Shown: positions 1 through 9,866, counted from the first letter of the stretch. The stretch: DNA of 34,904 nucleotides from Methanobacteriota archaeon (GCA_016841265.1 JAENZL010000040.1:1-34904), one strand, 5' to 3'. Notes: generated from the letters alone by a model not told the origin. Numbers and translations: made by a program.

Positions 1-337
1 AAAAGAGATATTGTGCTGAAAATATTTAATTATTTGTTAACCTGCCGAAAGCAGGCTATAAGGCACAAAGAAATCTTTATCTAATCCTTGTCCCTTTATG
101 ACGGCATAGTCTATTAACACCAATCAAAAACCCTGTATTCTCAGGGACGGATTATCAAAACAAACCTCAAGTTTCGGGTTCCCATAATAAAAAAACCTGT
201 ATGGACCAGGAAAAGAAACCGGTATCCGGAAGGGATCGGAAATCAGACCTGCACCGGTCCGTCAGCAGCCCGGAAGGTCCCGGTTCCTGGGATTTCTGGA
301 ACATCCGAAAGAGGCTTTAAGAATCAGAGGCAAGGCA
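1..337. other. Intergenic region upstream of purL
   Basis: No gene is supported here. A small hairpin, CCTGC-CGAAA-GCAGG, lies at 41-55. The stretch is AT-rich in its first 200 bases. It probably holds the purL promoter, but no TATA element stands out clearly. A GAGG ribosome binding site lies at 327-330, seven bases before the purL ATG. Confidence 0.5.
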
Positions 338-2485
338 ATGTTACCTGAAGAAGACCTGAAGATCATAAAAAAAGAACTTGGGCGTGAGCCTAACCTGGTA
401 GAACAGGGCTGCTTTTTAAACCTGTGGAGTGAACACTGCTCATATCGTTCAAGCGCCCCCCTCCTGAAAACCTTCACCACCACGGGCGAAAATGTCCTGA
501 TCGGTCCGGGAGACGACGCTGCAATCATTAAATTCGAAGATGGGTACGTGCTCTCCATAGCCATGGAAAGCCACAACCACCCGTCCTACGTTGACCCCTG
601 CAACGGGGCAGCCACAGGGGTTGGAGGAATTGTAAGAGACGTAATTTCCATGGGAGCCCGTCCGATTGCCCTCATGGACCCACTCTACTTCGGTCCCCTT
701 GACACCCCAAAAAACCTCTTCCTCTTTGAACAGATTATAAAAGGAATCGCAGGGTATGGAAACTGTATCGGAGTTCCGGTGGTTAACGGCGAGACCTTCT
801 TTGACCGGCAGTACAGCGGAAATCCCCTGGTAAACGTGGTATGCGTGGGGCTCTGCAAGGAAGAGGAAGTCATAACTTCTATCTCAAAAAAAGCAGGGAA
901 CAAGCTGGTCCTTGCGGGGTCAAGCACGGGAAAGGACGGGCTTGGCGGAGCATCCTTTGCCTCAAGGGACCTCTCGGAATCTGCCGAAGCCGACGACAGG
1001 CCAAGCGTCCAGGTAGGCGACCCGTATACCGAAAAACTTGTCATTGAAATGACCCTGGAAGCCACCGGAAAGGGTTATATTAAGTCCTGCAGGGACCTCG
1101 GGGCTGCAGGCCTCGGAGGAGCAAGCTCGGAAATGGCTGCCAAAGGCAAGCTGGGAGCCCGGATCATTGCAGATGCCGTACCCCAGCGCGAACCCAACAT
1201 GAACGCCTATGAAATCCTGCTTGCAGAGTCCCAGGAACGTATGCTCTTTGAAGTGGCTCCCGAAGATGTGGACGCCGTACTTGCACTTGTCGAGAAGTAT
1301 GACCTTAACGGCGCAGTTATCGGCGAGCTTACCGAAGAGCCGAACTACACAATTGAGTTCAGGGGAGAAAACGTTGCCACCATCCCGGTCGACCTCCTTA
1401 CTGAAGGAGCCCCGACCTTCGAAAGGCCTTCGAAAGCTCCGGAAGCCCGGGAAGAAGGCAAAAAGCCCGAAAGTCCTGCAGACCTGAAACAGGCGATTCT
1501 GAAAGTCCTTTCCTCTTACAATATAGCCTCAAAGGAATGGATCTACCGGCAGTACGACCACCAGGTCCAGCTCAGGACGATGGTTCTTCCCGGAGAAGAC
1601 TCAGGAGTCCTCAGGATCACCGACAAAAAAGGAATAGCCCTTTCCTGCGGCTGCCAGCCCAGAGCAACCCTCCTTGATCCATATACAGGCGGAAAGACTG
1701 CGATTATCGAAAACGCCATGAACCTTGCGGTAAAAGGTGCTGAAGGACTGGCTATCGTAAATTGCCTGAACTTCGGAAATCCCGAACGCCCGGAAATCTA
1801 CTGGCAGTTCAAGCAGGCAGTCCTGGGCCTCGGAGACGCGGCAAGGGAACTTTCGATCCCTGTTGTTGGAGGAAATGTTTCCCTCTACAACGAAAGCGAC
1901 GAGTTAGGAACCGCAATTCCCCCGACGCCGTCCATCGGAATGATAGGAAAGGTGGACCTTGAAACCCCTCTTCCCTCAAGCTTCTTTGCAAAAGCAGGGG
2001 ACAGCATCGTCCTGGTAGGAGAAACAACTCCCGAACTGGGAGCTTCCGAATACTACTCCAGCCTCGGAGCCCAGGAAGCCGGAAAAGCCCCGGCAGTCCC
2101 GGAAAATGCCCAGAAATTAATAGAAGCTGTCATCAAGACCGTGAAAAGCGGGAAACTGAGCTCTGCCCATGACCTCTCCCTCGGAGGACTTACAGCAGGC
2201 CTTGCCAGGATGTGCAAAACCCTCGGGGCAAAGGTGGATCTTAGCGAAATTTCCGGAGACCTGCAGGCGGACGAAATCCTCTTTGCAGAAACCCCTGCAA
2301 GAGCCATCCTGACCACTTCCGAGCCGGAAGCTCTGCAGGAAATCCTGAAAAACGTGCCCTACACCGTAATCGGGACTGTCAGCGATGGTGCCCTGGAAAT
2401 CAAAGGAAAGGACTTTGAAATATCTCTTTCCCCGGAAGAACTCACCGCAGCATACAAAAGCCTGACCGATTTTATGATGGGATAA
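338..2485 (+). CDS. purL: Phosphoribosylformylglycinamidine synthase subunit PurL
   Basis: This is the large catalytic subunit of FGAM synthase, which converts FGAR to FGAM with ATP and ammonia in de novo purine synthesis in the cytoplasm. The 715-residue length fits the small PurL type that works with separate PurS and PurQ subunits; neither is in this window. Recognisable PurL/AIRS-superfamily blocks include the N-terminal [11 protein letters not shown] segment, [11 protein letters not shown] followed by [12 protein letters not shown], a central [13 protein letters not shown] block, and a second-half [11 protein letters not shown] and AHDLSLGGL. The ATG at 338 is preceded by GAGG at 327-330. 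It stands alone: the next gene starts 311 bases later behind a repeat-rich spacer. Nothing looks damaged. Confidence 0.96.
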   Translation: MLPEEDLKIIKKELGREPNLVEQGCFLNLWSEHCSYRSSAPLLKTFTTTGENVLIGPGDDAAIIKFEDGYVLSIAMESHNHPSYVDPCNGAATGVGGIVRDVISMGARPIALMDPLYFGPLDTPKNLFLFEQIIKGIAGYGNCIGVPVVNGETFFDRQYSGNPLVNVVCVGLCKEEEVITSISKKAGNKLVLAGSSTGKDGLGGASFASRDLSESAEADDRPSVQVGDPYTEKLVIEMTLEATGKGYIKSCRDLGAAGLGGASSEMAAKGKLGARIIADAVPQREPNMNAYEILLAESQERMLFEVAPEDVDAVLALVEKYDLNGAVIGELTEEPNYTIEFRGENVATIPVDLLTEGAPTFERPSKAPEAREEGKKPESPADLKQAILKVLSSYNIASKEWIYRQYDHQVQLRTMVLPGEDSGVLRITDKKGIALSCGCQPRATLLDPYTGGKTAIIENAMNLAVKGAEGLAIVNCLNFGNPERPEIYWQFKQAVLGLGDAARELSIPVVGGNVSLYNESDELGTAIPPTPSIGMIGKVDLETPLPSSFFAKAGDSIVLVGETTPELGASEYYSSLGAQEAGKAPAVPENAQKLIEAVIKTVKSGKLSSAHDLSLGGLTAGLARMCKTLGAKVDLSEISGDLQADEILFAETPARAILTTSEPEALQEILKNVPYTVIGTVSDGALEIKGKDFEISLSPEELTAAYKSLTDFMMG

Positions 2486-2796
2486 CTCCCATCACCCATT
2501 TCATAATTTTTTGCAAACTTACTTTTTTATCCGAATCATTTTTCGGATCAGTTTGACCAGGGATAATTTATCGGATCATTTTGACCAGGGATCGTTTTTT
2601 CCGGGTCGTATTTCATAGGATAATTTTTACAAGAATCAGTTTGACCAGGATTGTTTTTCGGAATCAGTATGACAAGGATTATATTTCAGTGCTTGCTCGG
2701 GATTTTATCCAGGGCACCTGACCTTTTGCCCTCTCTAACCCGGCAGCGAGGAAAACAATAGGTTTTAGTACCTCAACCATACATCATAATTATGTT
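2486..2796. other. Intergenic spacer between purL and the glucan operon
   Basis: AT-rich and T-rich spacer dominated by a degenerate 28-30 bp tandem repeat at 2547-2687. The promoter of the downstream operon should lie in the last 100 bases. No obvious Shine-Dalgarno sequence precedes the ATG at 2797, so a leaderless transcript is possible. Confidence 0.5.
2547..2687. repeat. Degenerate tandem repeat, about five units of 28-30 bp
   Basis: Units begin near 2547, 2575, 2605, 2635 and 2663 and share a core like ATCAGTTTGACCAGGGAT followed by a T-rich tract. The third unit is strongly decayed. The array begins about 60 bases after the purL stop. Confidence 0.75.
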
Positions 2797-4119
2797 ATGA
2801 AAGCGGTATGCGTGTGCGGGGGGGTGCACTTGCCTTACAGTCCAAAATGGTACTGGCCTGTAGAAGGTTTTTCAGGGACACCTGAGCCCAACCGGTACTT
2901 CGATATGGAGCAGATTTTCCTGCGGTTTCAGGAAACCGGGAGGGAGCTGTTGCGCCTTAACGACCTGATGCTGGAATCCATAGAAGGTGGAGGTAGGTAT
3001 GGTCTGAACCTCTCGGGACTTTTCCTGGAACAATGCAGATGGGACCCGGAACTTGTTGATTCCTTTCGCGACCTCGGAGAAAGCAGGGGCGTGGAATATA
3101 CAGGAAACTGTTACTATCACTCCCTGAGTGCCCTTTACCCTGACCTTACCTGGTTCAGGGAAGAAGTGTTGAAGCATAGAGAAATAAGCAAGGAAATGCT
3201 TGGGGTTGCCCCTGAGACTTTCGTAAATACCGAACTCCTGTTTTCCGGGAAAGTGGGAAAGCTACTTTCGGGAATGGGGTTCAAATGCCTTATTGCCGAA
3301 GGCTCTTCAAATCTAACTAACGGATATGACCCGGCACATGTCTATGAAAATGATCTCCCTACCCTGCTCAGGCATATAAACCTGAGTGAAGACCTCGAAC
3401 TCCGTTTCTCGGAAAAAAGCTGGGAAGGCTATCCCCTGATCCCGGAAAAATTTGCGGACTGGATAAGCAGCATGAAGGGAGAGGTCCTTACACTTTACTT
3501 CAACTACAGTAGCCTCTATTTCCACCAAAGGAAAAAGAGTTTGGTTGCCGACTTTATCCGGGAGCTTCCGGAAAAACTTGAAGAAAGGGGGATAAGTATG
3601 CTTACACCTTCGGAAGCTGTAAAGCGTTTTAAACCTGTAAAACTTCCCACCCTGAAAACCGAGCAGACTATCCGCTACGGGATGCACAATGCCCTGGGAA
3701 ATAAGGCCCAGCAGCTCTATTTGAGAGAACTTGTACAGGTAGGAGAGGAACTTGAAGAAGCAGGTAGGAAAGGAAGCCCTAACTACGGGAAACTGAAGAG
3801 GGTTTTCGGCTACCTCCAGCAAGGCGACATCCTCTTTTCCATGAAGTCCGGGGAAAATATAAGGGAAGGATACGAGAGGGCTGTAAATTATTATTCAATC
3901 CTCTCGGATTTCAGGCGAGCTGTTCTGGAAGAAACTGCCCCGGAGAAGAAGGTTGTTAAAGAGGAGAACGTGGTTCCTGAAAACAGGGCTATTCAGGAGG
4001 AGAACAAGGTTCCTGAAAACAGGGCTATTCAGGAGGAGAACGTGGTTCCTGAAAACAGGGCTGTTAAGGGGGAGAACGTGGTTCCAGAGGAGAGGGCTGT
4101 TAAGGAGGAGAAAGCATGA
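2797..4119 (+). CDS. GH57 alpha-amylase-like protein lacking the catalytic Asp
   Basis: A 440-residue glycoside hydrolase family 57 homologue, clearly paralogous to the next gene. Matching blocks are GVHLPYSPKWYWP (9-21), LSGLFLEQC (72-80), TFVNTELLF (141-149) and a shared SWEGYPL/WWEGYPL segment. The putative nucleophile Glu146 is kept. The second catalytic motif, DYETFGEHQW in the neighbour, reads here as NYSSLYFHQR (236-245), so the acid/base Asp is Asn236 and the GEH triplet is gone. GH57 alpha-amylase-like proteins lacking catalytic residues are known, so a non-hydrolytic glucan-binding or partner role is plausible. Residues 386-440 are a charged tail of 12-residue repeats. The stop overlaps the next start (ATGA), implying coupled translation and perhaps a complex. 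Confidence 0.85.
   Translation: MKAVCVCGGVHLPYSPKWYWPVEGFSGTPEPNRYFDMEQIFLRFQETGRELLRLNDLMLESIEGGGRYGLNLSGLFLEQCRWDPELVDSFRDLGESRGVEYTGNCYYHSLSALYPDLTWFREEVLKHREISKEMLGVAPETFVNTELLFSGKVGKLLSGMGFKCLIAEGSSNLTNGYDPAHVYENDLPTLLRHINLSEDLELRFSEKSWEGYPLIPEKFADWISSMKGEVLTLYFNYSSLYFHQRKKSLVADFIRELPEKLEERGISMLTPSEAVKRFKPVKLPTLKTEQTIRYGMHNALGNKAQQLYLRELVQVGEELEEAGRKGSPNYGKLKRVFGYLQQGDILFSMKSGENIREGYERAVNYYSILSDFRRAVLEETAPEKKVVKEENVVPENRAIQEENKVPENRAIQEENVVPENRAVKGENVVPEERAVKEEKA
3952..4119 (+). repeat. In-frame 36-bp tandem repeat in the GH57-like gene tail
   Basis: Four 36-bp units (3952-3987, 3988-4023, 4024-4059, 4060-4095) and a partial fifth (4096-4119) encode 12-residue repeats of the form A(I/V)xEENxVPENR. 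Copy number changes would keep the frame. Units two and three are nearly identical, while the outer units are more diverged. Confidence 0.95.
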
Positions 4120-5312
4120 CATCCCTTTGCCTTTATTTCCAGATACACCAACCATTCCGCCTGCGCTGGTTCTGGCCCGATGACAGGACCGGTTTTTTTC
4201 GCTATTTTGATGAAAGAGGGGACCGCGAGATTTTTAAGAGAGTGGCAGAAAAATGCTACCTGCCTGCCAACAGGGTTCTCCTGGAAGCCCTGGACGAGCA
4301 CAGGGGAGAATTCAAATTCGCCCTTTCGGTGACAGGGACTCATCTGGAGCAGTGCGGGCTCTGGGAAGAAGAAGTGCTCGACGGTTTCAGAGAGATGGCG
4401 AAAACCGGAGCTGTAGAGTTCCTGGATGAGACCTGCTACCATTCAATCTCAAGCCTTTTCGAAGATAAAACGGAATTTATCGAAGAGATAAGGGAACACC
4501 GCAGGTTCATGAAAGACCTTCTCGGAGTAAAACCCGAAGTGTTCCGGAATACAGAGCTACTTTACAATAACACGATAGGGAAAATTGCCTCTGACCTCGG
4601 ATACAAAGCAGTCCTTACGGAAGGTGCGGACCACATGCTCGGCTGGAGGTCCCCGAACTTTGTGTACAAAGCAACGGGTTCGGGAATACCGATCCTTGTC
4701 AGGAACTACAAGCTGAGCGACGATATAGGGTATCGTTTTTCGGCCCGCTGGTGGGAAGGCTACCCCCTGACTGCGGAAAAATGGGCTCAATGGGCTTCCG
4801 GCATCAGAGAAGATTGCATCAATATTTTTATGGACTATGAGACATTCGGGGAGCACCAGTGGGAAGAAACAGGCATCTTTGCGTTTCTGAAAAACTTCCC
4901 GGAGAAAGTCTTAGAGACTCGTTTAAATTTCGACACCCCCTCGGAAGTTGTGAAAAAATATACTCCGGTAGCGGAAATCGATGTAGGGGACTTTTCCACA
5001 ATCTCCTGGGCGGATATGGAACGCGACACCAGTGCCTGGCTGGGAAACGATATGCAAAGGCGTTGTTTTGAAGAGATTAAACTCCTTGAACCTTTTGTGA
5101 AAAAAACCGGGGACCCGGAACTCCTCAACATCTGGAAGCACCTGCTGACCTCGGACCACTACTACTACATGTGCACAAAATGGCTCGGGGACGGGGACGT
5201 TCATTCCTACTTCAGCGTACACCCGACCCCCTACGATGCCGGCGTGAATTTCATGGCCGCATTGATGGACTTCAAGGCAAAGGTGTTCAGAAAACTCAGC
5301 ACAATAGCTTAA
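4116..5312 (+). CDS. GH57 alpha-amylase, catalytically intact
   Basis: A 398-residue glycoside hydrolase of family 57, expected to hydrolyse or rearrange alpha-1,4-glucans such as glycogen in the cytoplasm (no signal peptide). The five GH57 regions can be traced: IHQPFRLRW (10-18), VTGTHLEQC (72-80), VFRNTELLY with the putative nucleophile Glu147, FMDYETFGEHQW with the putative acid/base Asp240, and the C-terminal TPSEVVKKY block. It starts inside the stop codon of the preceding inactive paralogue. It is followed after 38 bases by the ACT-V4R gene. Whether it acts as amylase or 4-alpha-glucanotransferase cannot be told from sequence alone. Confidence 0.93.
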   Translation: MTSLCLYFQIHQPFRLRWFWPDDRTGFFRYFDERGDREIFKRVAEKCYLPANRVLLEALDEHRGEFKFALSVTGTHLEQCGLWEEEVLDGFREMAKTGAVEFLDETCYHSISSLFEDKTEFIEEIREHRRFMKDLLGVKPEVFRNTELLYNNTIGKIASDLGYKAVLTEGADHMLGWRSPNFVYKATGSGIPILVRNYKLSDDIGYRFSARWWEGYPLTAEKWAQWASGIREDCINIFMDYETFGEHQWEETGIFAFLKNFPEKVLETRLNFDTPSEVVKKYTPVAEIDVGDFSTISWADMERDTSAWLGNDMQRRCFEEIKLLEPFVKKTGDPELLNIWKHLLTSDHYYYMCTKWLGDGDVHSYFSVHPTPYDAGVNFMAALMDFKAKVFRKLSTIA

Positions 5313-5350
5313 TCAAATGTATACATAACTAATTCAAGGGAGCAAAGTCT

Positions 5351-6160
5351 ATGGTTCGAGACTTGTGCATGTTTGCAGGCCATAATGAAAATACGCAGAT
5401 CGCGTGGTTTAAGATCACTTACTCAAAAGATCCTGGCTCGTTATCATCAATAATCAATTTTATGGAAAGCCAGGAGGTGCAGACCAAGTTCGGGCACCTC
5501 GACAACATCACAAAGCAAACAGGAGAGTACTCAATATTTACGGAAATGGGAAAAGACGTAGACGTTGAAGGCCTTGCCAGAGAGATAGGAGAACTGGAAG
5601 TTGTAGAGGAAGTCGAACATGGGATTTCAGAACACAGGATGATCCATCTGGTGGACTTCCCATTAAATGTGATCGGAGTTAGGGGAATCATTGCACGGGC
5701 ACCCACCCTTGTAGATATCATCAGGACCCTGAATGATAGTGCCCCTCATGCCGAGGGTCTGCTCACCCTTTCAGGCCTGAGGGGAGGAATCCATGCTGCA
5801 AAGTATTTTAGGAGTATCATGCCCCTTGACGATAAAAACTTCGCCAGCATCCTGGCAGAACTTTACAGGGCCGTTGGTTGGGGCATCCTGGAAATCGATT
5901 GCGATCCGGAAACCTTTGAGGGAAAGATCATTGTCAGGGAATCCTTCATTGCAGACGTCTACGGGGAAACGGACCAGCCGATATGTGCCTACATGAGCGG
6001 ATATTTCGCAGGTTACCTGACCGAATACTCCGGGAAGAACATAAGGGTCAGGGAAGTCAGTTGTAAAGCCACGGGGCATGAGGTCTGTGAACATATCATC
6101 TCCCCTGCCCCATCCGGTGAAAACCAGGAACATGTGATCACAAGAGGGGTTAGCAGGTGA
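5351..6160 (+). CDS. ACT-V4R domain protein, putative glucan operon sensor
   Basis: A 269-residue cytoplasmic protein. Residues about 15-95 resemble an ACT small-molecule-binding domain (TYSKDPGSLSSIINFMES and a second strand-rich half). Residues about 130-255 form a V4R (4-vinyl reductase) domain ending in the typical SCKATGHEVCEHII Cys-rich motif. V4R domains bind small hydrophobic ligands or metals; ACT domains often bind amino acids or other metabolites. No DNA-binding domain is visible, so it may act by protein contact. It lies between the GH57 and GH15 genes, and its stop overlaps the GH15 GTG start. That suggests it senses a metabolite and tunes glucan breakdown, which is inference. 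Confidence 0.82.
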   Translation: MVRDLCMFAGHNENTQIAWFKITYSKDPGSLSSIINFMESQEVQTKFGHLDNITKQTGEYSIFTEMGKDVDVEGLAREIGELEVVEEVEHGISEHRMIHLVDFPLNVIGVRGIIARAPTLVDIIRTLNDSAPHAEGLLTLSGLRGGIHAAKYFRSIMPLDDKNFASILAELYRAVGWGILEIDCDPETFEGKIIVRESFIADVYGETDQPICAYMSGYFAGYLTEYSGKNIRVREVSCKATGHEVCEHIISPAPSGENQEHVITRGVSR

Positions 6161-8142
6161 TCAAACAACCCAATGTTATCCTGGGAAATGCCGAACTGCT
6201 CGTGACAATGGGCAGGAAGGGCGAACTCTTCGGCTTTTTTTACCCACGGAGAGACCACGCCCAGCATATCGATGAGTCTCTTGCCTGCATCCATACCGGA
6301 GAAACTCTCCTCTGGACAAACAGCAACGACTGGCAATCAATTCAGAACTACATAGAGGACACAAACATCGTGTCCACAAAGCTTTACCATGATTCGGGAA
6401 TCAGGATTTCGATCCTGGACCTGGTCCACCCTGACGTCCCGGTTCTTATCCGCAGGTTCAAGATCCAGTCCCAGAAAAAAATATCAGGGAAATTTTATTA
6501 CTATTCAAACTTCAACGTAGGGGAGACTTCAAAGAAAAATTCAGGTTACTGCGACTCAAAAGCCCGCTTGATAGTGCAGTACTGGCAAGACTACTATATC
6601 GGAATCCACTCCATGCCTGAGTTTTCGGAATGGCAGGTAGGAAAAGCAATGGACACCATCTGGTGGACGAATTCCAGGTACGACATGGAAGACGGGAAAC
6701 TCCAGAATAATAAAGAGGACATTGGGAACATAAACAACGCTGCAGGCTGGGACCTCGAACTGGAAGCGGATGGCACCAACGAGTTTGTGATTTTCATTGG
6801 TGCAGCCCCTTCCCGCAACCTTCTATACAAACGGATGCAGGAACTTGCAAAACTGCCCCTTGAACAGATCTTCGAAAAGACAAGGGAACACTGGGTTATG
6901 TGGCTGTCCAAAAAACAGGTGCTTAAGATGCCAGGCCTCGAAGGTTATAACAACCTCCGCCAGGAACTTTTCAATGCCTACAACCGTTCCCTGCTCGCGC
7001 TCTACCTTATGAACGACCACGAATACGGCTCCTTCGTGGCTGCCCCCGAATTTGATTCCAACTTTGAGAAATGCGGAGGATACGGTTTTTGCTGGAACCG
7101 CGACAGTTCCGAATTGGTGCTCGCCCTGAAACATTCGGGCTATCCCGAATATTGTGACAGGTTTTTCAAGTGGTGCATCAGGACCCAGCTCCCTGACGGC
7201 TCCTGGTTCCAGCGCTATTGGCTGGACGGGAGTAAGGCTCCTTCCTGGGGCAACTTTGATTATTCCACCCAGATCGACGAAACCGGTTCCACCCTCTATG
7301 CCATGGACGTCTATTACAGGATCCTGGAAGGCCTGAAAAAAATAGAGTTCCTGGAGGAAGTCTGGGTTTCGGTGCTGCGAGCTGCCGAATACCTGATGAA
7401 AAGGACAAAAACGGGGCTGCATGAAAGCTGCATGGACCTCTGGGAAACATACTACGGAATTTTCACTTATACGAACGCTTCGATCTATGCAGGGCTCATG
7501 GGAGCTTCCCATCTGGCTGAGGAAAACGGAGAAGCAGGAATGGCCCGGCGCTGGAAAAAGCGGGCTGAATTTATCAAGCAGGCCACCATCGACCGTTTCT
7601 GGCTCCAGGAAGGCTATTTTGCAAAAGGAGTTATAAACGAAAAACTGGACAAGACGATGGATGCAAGCGTCCTTGCCACATATATTCCCTTCGGGATGCT
7701 CTCCCCGCGAAACCCGGTGGAAAGGGACATGATCTTCTTTCTTATCGAAAACATCAAGAAAAAGCTATCCAGCCCGGTAAACCGGCACTATGGGATCAGA
7801 CGCTACGAAAACGATAGCTACATCAACGGGAACCCCTGGCTTGTAACAACCCTCTGGCTCTCGGAAGCCATGTTTACCCTGGCCCTGGACCTTCCTTACG
7901 AAGAAGAAAAAGACCAGTATGAAGAGACCCGGAAAAAGCTGACCGAGGAAGGGATAAAGTTCCTTAAATGGACTCTTGCAGGCACGACCAGTGCAGGGCT
8001 CCTCCCCGAACAGGTGGACAAGTCCACAGGCAGGCCTGCCTGGGCAATTCCCCTGGGCTGGAGCTGTTCCCTTATGCTTGACAATATCCTCCTCCTGGAC
8101 AAGATCTGCAGGAGAAAAGCCGGAAGTGAGACTGAAGGCTGA
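6157..8142 (+). CDS. GH15 glucoamylase (glucan 1,4-alpha-glucosidase)
   Basis: A 661-residue family 15 glycoside hydrolase that should release glucose from the non-reducing ends of glycogen or maltodextrins. The N-terminal third is a beta-rich domain. The rest is an (alpha/alpha)6 barrel with FCWNRDSSELVLAL, QIDETGSTLYAMD, DLWETYYGIFTYTNAS (Glu430 is a likely catalytic acid) and LLPEQVD (Glu618 is a likely base). No signal peptide is seen, so the substrate is intracellular. The GTG start at 6157 overlaps the upstream stop. It is the last gene of the operon, with a hairpin about 45 bases after its stop. Confidence 0.93.
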   Translation: MIKQPNVILGNAELLVTMGRKGELFGFFYPRRDHAQHIDESLACIHTGETLLWTNSNDWQSIQNYIEDTNIVSTKLYHDSGIRISILDLVHPDVPVLIRRFKIQSQKKISGKFYYYSNFNVGETSKKNSGYCDSKARLIVQYWQDYYIGIHSMPEFSEWQVGKAMDTIWWTNSRYDMEDGKLQNNKEDIGNINNAAGWDLELEADGTNEFVIFIGAAPSRNLLYKRMQELAKLPLEQIFEKTREHWVMWLSKKQVLKMPGLEGYNNLRQELFNAYNRSLLALYLMNDHEYGSFVAAPEFDSNFEKCGGYGFCWNRDSSELVLALKHSGYPEYCDRFFKWCIRTQLPDGSWFQRYWLDGSKAPSWGNFDYSTQIDETGSTLYAMDVYYRILEGLKKIEFLEEVWVSVLRAAEYLMKRTKTGLHESCMDLWETYYGIFTYTNASIYAGLMGASHLAEENGEAGMARRWKKRAEFIKQATIDRFWLQEGYFAKGVINEKLDKTMDASVLATYIPFGMLSPRNPVERDMIFFLIENIKKKLSSPVNRHYGIRRYENDSYINGNPWLVTTLWLSEAMFTLALDLPYEEEKDQYEETRKKLTEEGIKFLKWTLAGTTSAGLLPEQVDKSTGRPAWAIPLGWSCSLMLDNILLLDKICRRKAGSETEG

Positions 8143-8186
8143 AAATGAATAAAAAATAATAAAAAATAATATGAGAACTCTATTTA

Positions 8187-8207
8187 TGGCTGCTTTATTT
8201 GCAGCCA
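8187..8207 (+). terminator. Hairpin after the glucan operon
   Basis: A perfect 7-bp stem, TGGCTGC / GCAGCCA, with loop TTTATTT lies 44 bases after the GH15 stop in an AT-rich spacer between convergent genes. No clean T-run follows directly, so terminator function is a guess. The flanks TGAGAACTC (8172 and 8217) form a loose direct repeat. Confidence 0.4.
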
Positions 8208-8336
8208 GTTAAATGTGAGAACTCGATTCGTAGCCTCTTCATTTATAGACAATAAGCTATTAGCCAATCAGTTAATAGCAGTCCTTTATTTTAACACTTG
8301 ATGTAAATTTTTATATTTAAGACGTTTTTTGACATA

Positions 8337-9308
8337 TCATGCCTGGATTTTCCCGTAGGGGCTTTCTTCATAATAACTAACAAACTGCCGGACCGCATCG
8401 GAACTCGAAACATCGGAACTCGACGATTCCGAGCCAAGGAGCAGCCTTGAGAGAGTTGCACGGTTCATATACACGACCCTTGGCTCCCCTTCGATGCCTC
8501 CAAGTTCGGCAGCCTTATCAATGGCGTCGTAAAGGTTTCCCATTTCGTCTACAAGTCCAAGTTCCTTAGCTGTTTTTCCCGTATATATGCGCCCGTCGGC
8601 GATGACCTTTACATCGCCCCGCGTCATGTTCCGTCCTTCGGCAATCTGGGCCACGAAGTCTTCATAGCTTTCGAGAACCACCCTGTCAGCGTGTTCTTTT
8701 TCCTCATCAGTGAGTCCGCGCCAGGAGCCACCCATGTCTTTCAGTTCCCCGGACTTTGAGATGTAAAACTCAACGCCCTCTTCCTCATAGAAAGCAGACA
8801 TGTTCTGGAAGATCCAGATCACCCCGATCGACCCTGTACTTGTGGAAGGGTTTGCAATAATGTAGTCAGCCGGAGCCGAGATGTAGTAAGCAGCACTGGC
8901 CGCCATATCTCCCATAGAAATCACCACAGGGACCCCTTCTTCCTGGGCCTTCTGGATCTCACCTACAACTTCCTGGGCAGCTGCGGGTGAGCCTCCCGGA
9001 CTGTTGACCCGGAGCACTATGGCACTGACCTGTTCATCTTCCACAGCCCGCTGGATATTTTCAGAAATTTCTTCAGAGGTTGCATACCCAAGCCCGGAGG
9101 GGATGTTTCCGGTAAGCATGGTGCCCTGGACATAAATTACGGCCACCTTATCCGAGGTGCCCAGGTCCCCTTCAAAGCCGAAGCCGTAAATGATTGCCAT
9201 CATACTTACCCCTATAACCATAAGCAGGGCAATTACCACGACCACGTAAGATATGTGGTTGCGTTTCTTTTTTTCAGGTACCGGGGAAGAAGAGGTGTTT
9301 GAATCCAT
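8337..9308 (-). CDS. sppA: Signal peptide peptidase SppA, S49 serine protease
   Basis: A 323-residue membrane-anchored protease of family S49 that cleaves remnant signal peptides or other membrane peptides. One transmembrane segment spans about residues 19-42 after a basic N-terminus (EKKKRNH), placing the protease domain outside the membrane. The conserved VNSPGGSPAAA block is at about 102-110. Ser138 in MGDMAASAAYY is the nucleophile. Lys190 in GELKDMGG lies 52 residues downstream, the spacing of the Ser/Lys dyad in single-domain bacterial SppA. The gene is monocistronic and convergent with the GH15 gene. A TATA-like element (AATATAGG on the minus strand, around 9343-9352) lies about 40 bases upstream. 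Confidence 0.93.
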   Translation of the reverse strand: MDSNTSSSPVPEKKKRNHISYVVVVIALLMVIGVSMMAIIYGFGFEGDLGTSDKVAVIYVQGTMLTGNIPSGLGYATSEEISENIQRAVEDEQVSAIVLRVNSPGGSPAAAQEVVGEIQKAQEEGVPVVISMGDMAASAAYYISAPADYIIANPSTSTGSIGVIWIFQNMSAFYEEEGVEFYISKSGELKDMGGSWRGLTDEEKEHADRVVLESYEDFVAQIAEGRNMTRGDVKVIADGRIYTGKTAKELGLVDEMGNLYDAIDKAAELGGIEGEPRVVYMNRATLSRLLLGSESSSSDVSSSDAVRQFVSYYEESPYGKIQA

Positions 9309-9557
9309 GATTTAACTCTCGCGTCGCTAAACATCAATATTAACCTATATTAAATTAAGAATCGGTTTCGGAGTATGAATCAATTACTTATTCAAGCCCC
9401 TGAATAAAGGAAATGAGAATTATTCCGGAAGCAAAACGAAAGGGGCGGAAATCGGGAATAAAACCCTCTGTCGTCAGGACATCCGAATAGGAGTTCTTTT
9501 CGGCATTCATTATTAATATTACTTTCCGAAACCTCTTTTGAAACCACTTCCGGATCA

Positions 9558-9594
9558 ATACATCGAGAATAATACATCGAGAATAATACATCGG
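9558..9594. repeat. 14-bp tandem repeat, 2.6 units
   Basis: Two perfect copies of ATACATCGAGAATA (9558-9571, 9572-9585) and a partial third (9586-9594) lie in the sppA-metG divergent spacer. Confidence 0.9.
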
Positions 9595-9810
9595 ACATAT
9601 AAGTTAAGGGAACCTTTCCTCCCAAGAATTCAATTAATAAATTCATAGACCATGCCGACAAATTAATTTTCCCGGCATTATACCCGTTTTAAAACAGGTC
9701 TGAAAGGATTCCTCATCCCGGCTGAAAGCACCAAAATCACCGAAAGCATCTGTTTACACATAAAACTATAAACTATCCCTTCAAAAAGCTTCCCTTAAAC
9801 CTGCAATAAG

Positions 9811-9823
9811 CGAAATATATTTT
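9811..9823 (+). promoter_or_regulatory. Candidate metG BRE/TATA promoter
   Basis: CGAAATATATTTT matches an archaeal BRE plus TATA box. A start of transcription about 25 bases downstream would fall near 9843, some 24 bases before the metG ATG. Confidence 0.6.
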
Positions 9824-9866
9824 AGAATTGCAGACGTCCAAGAGGGATATATCCGTAAAATAATAC

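Larger units (their letters stand above)
9309..9866. other. Divergent intergenic region between sppA and metG
   Basis: 558 AT-rich bases with no supported gene; short frames on the minus strand (9388-9661) have no recognisable domain and unlikely composition. It contains a 14-bp tandem repeat at 9558-9594, the probable metG promoter at 9811-9823, and a probable sppA promoter near 9343-9352. Confidence 0.6.
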
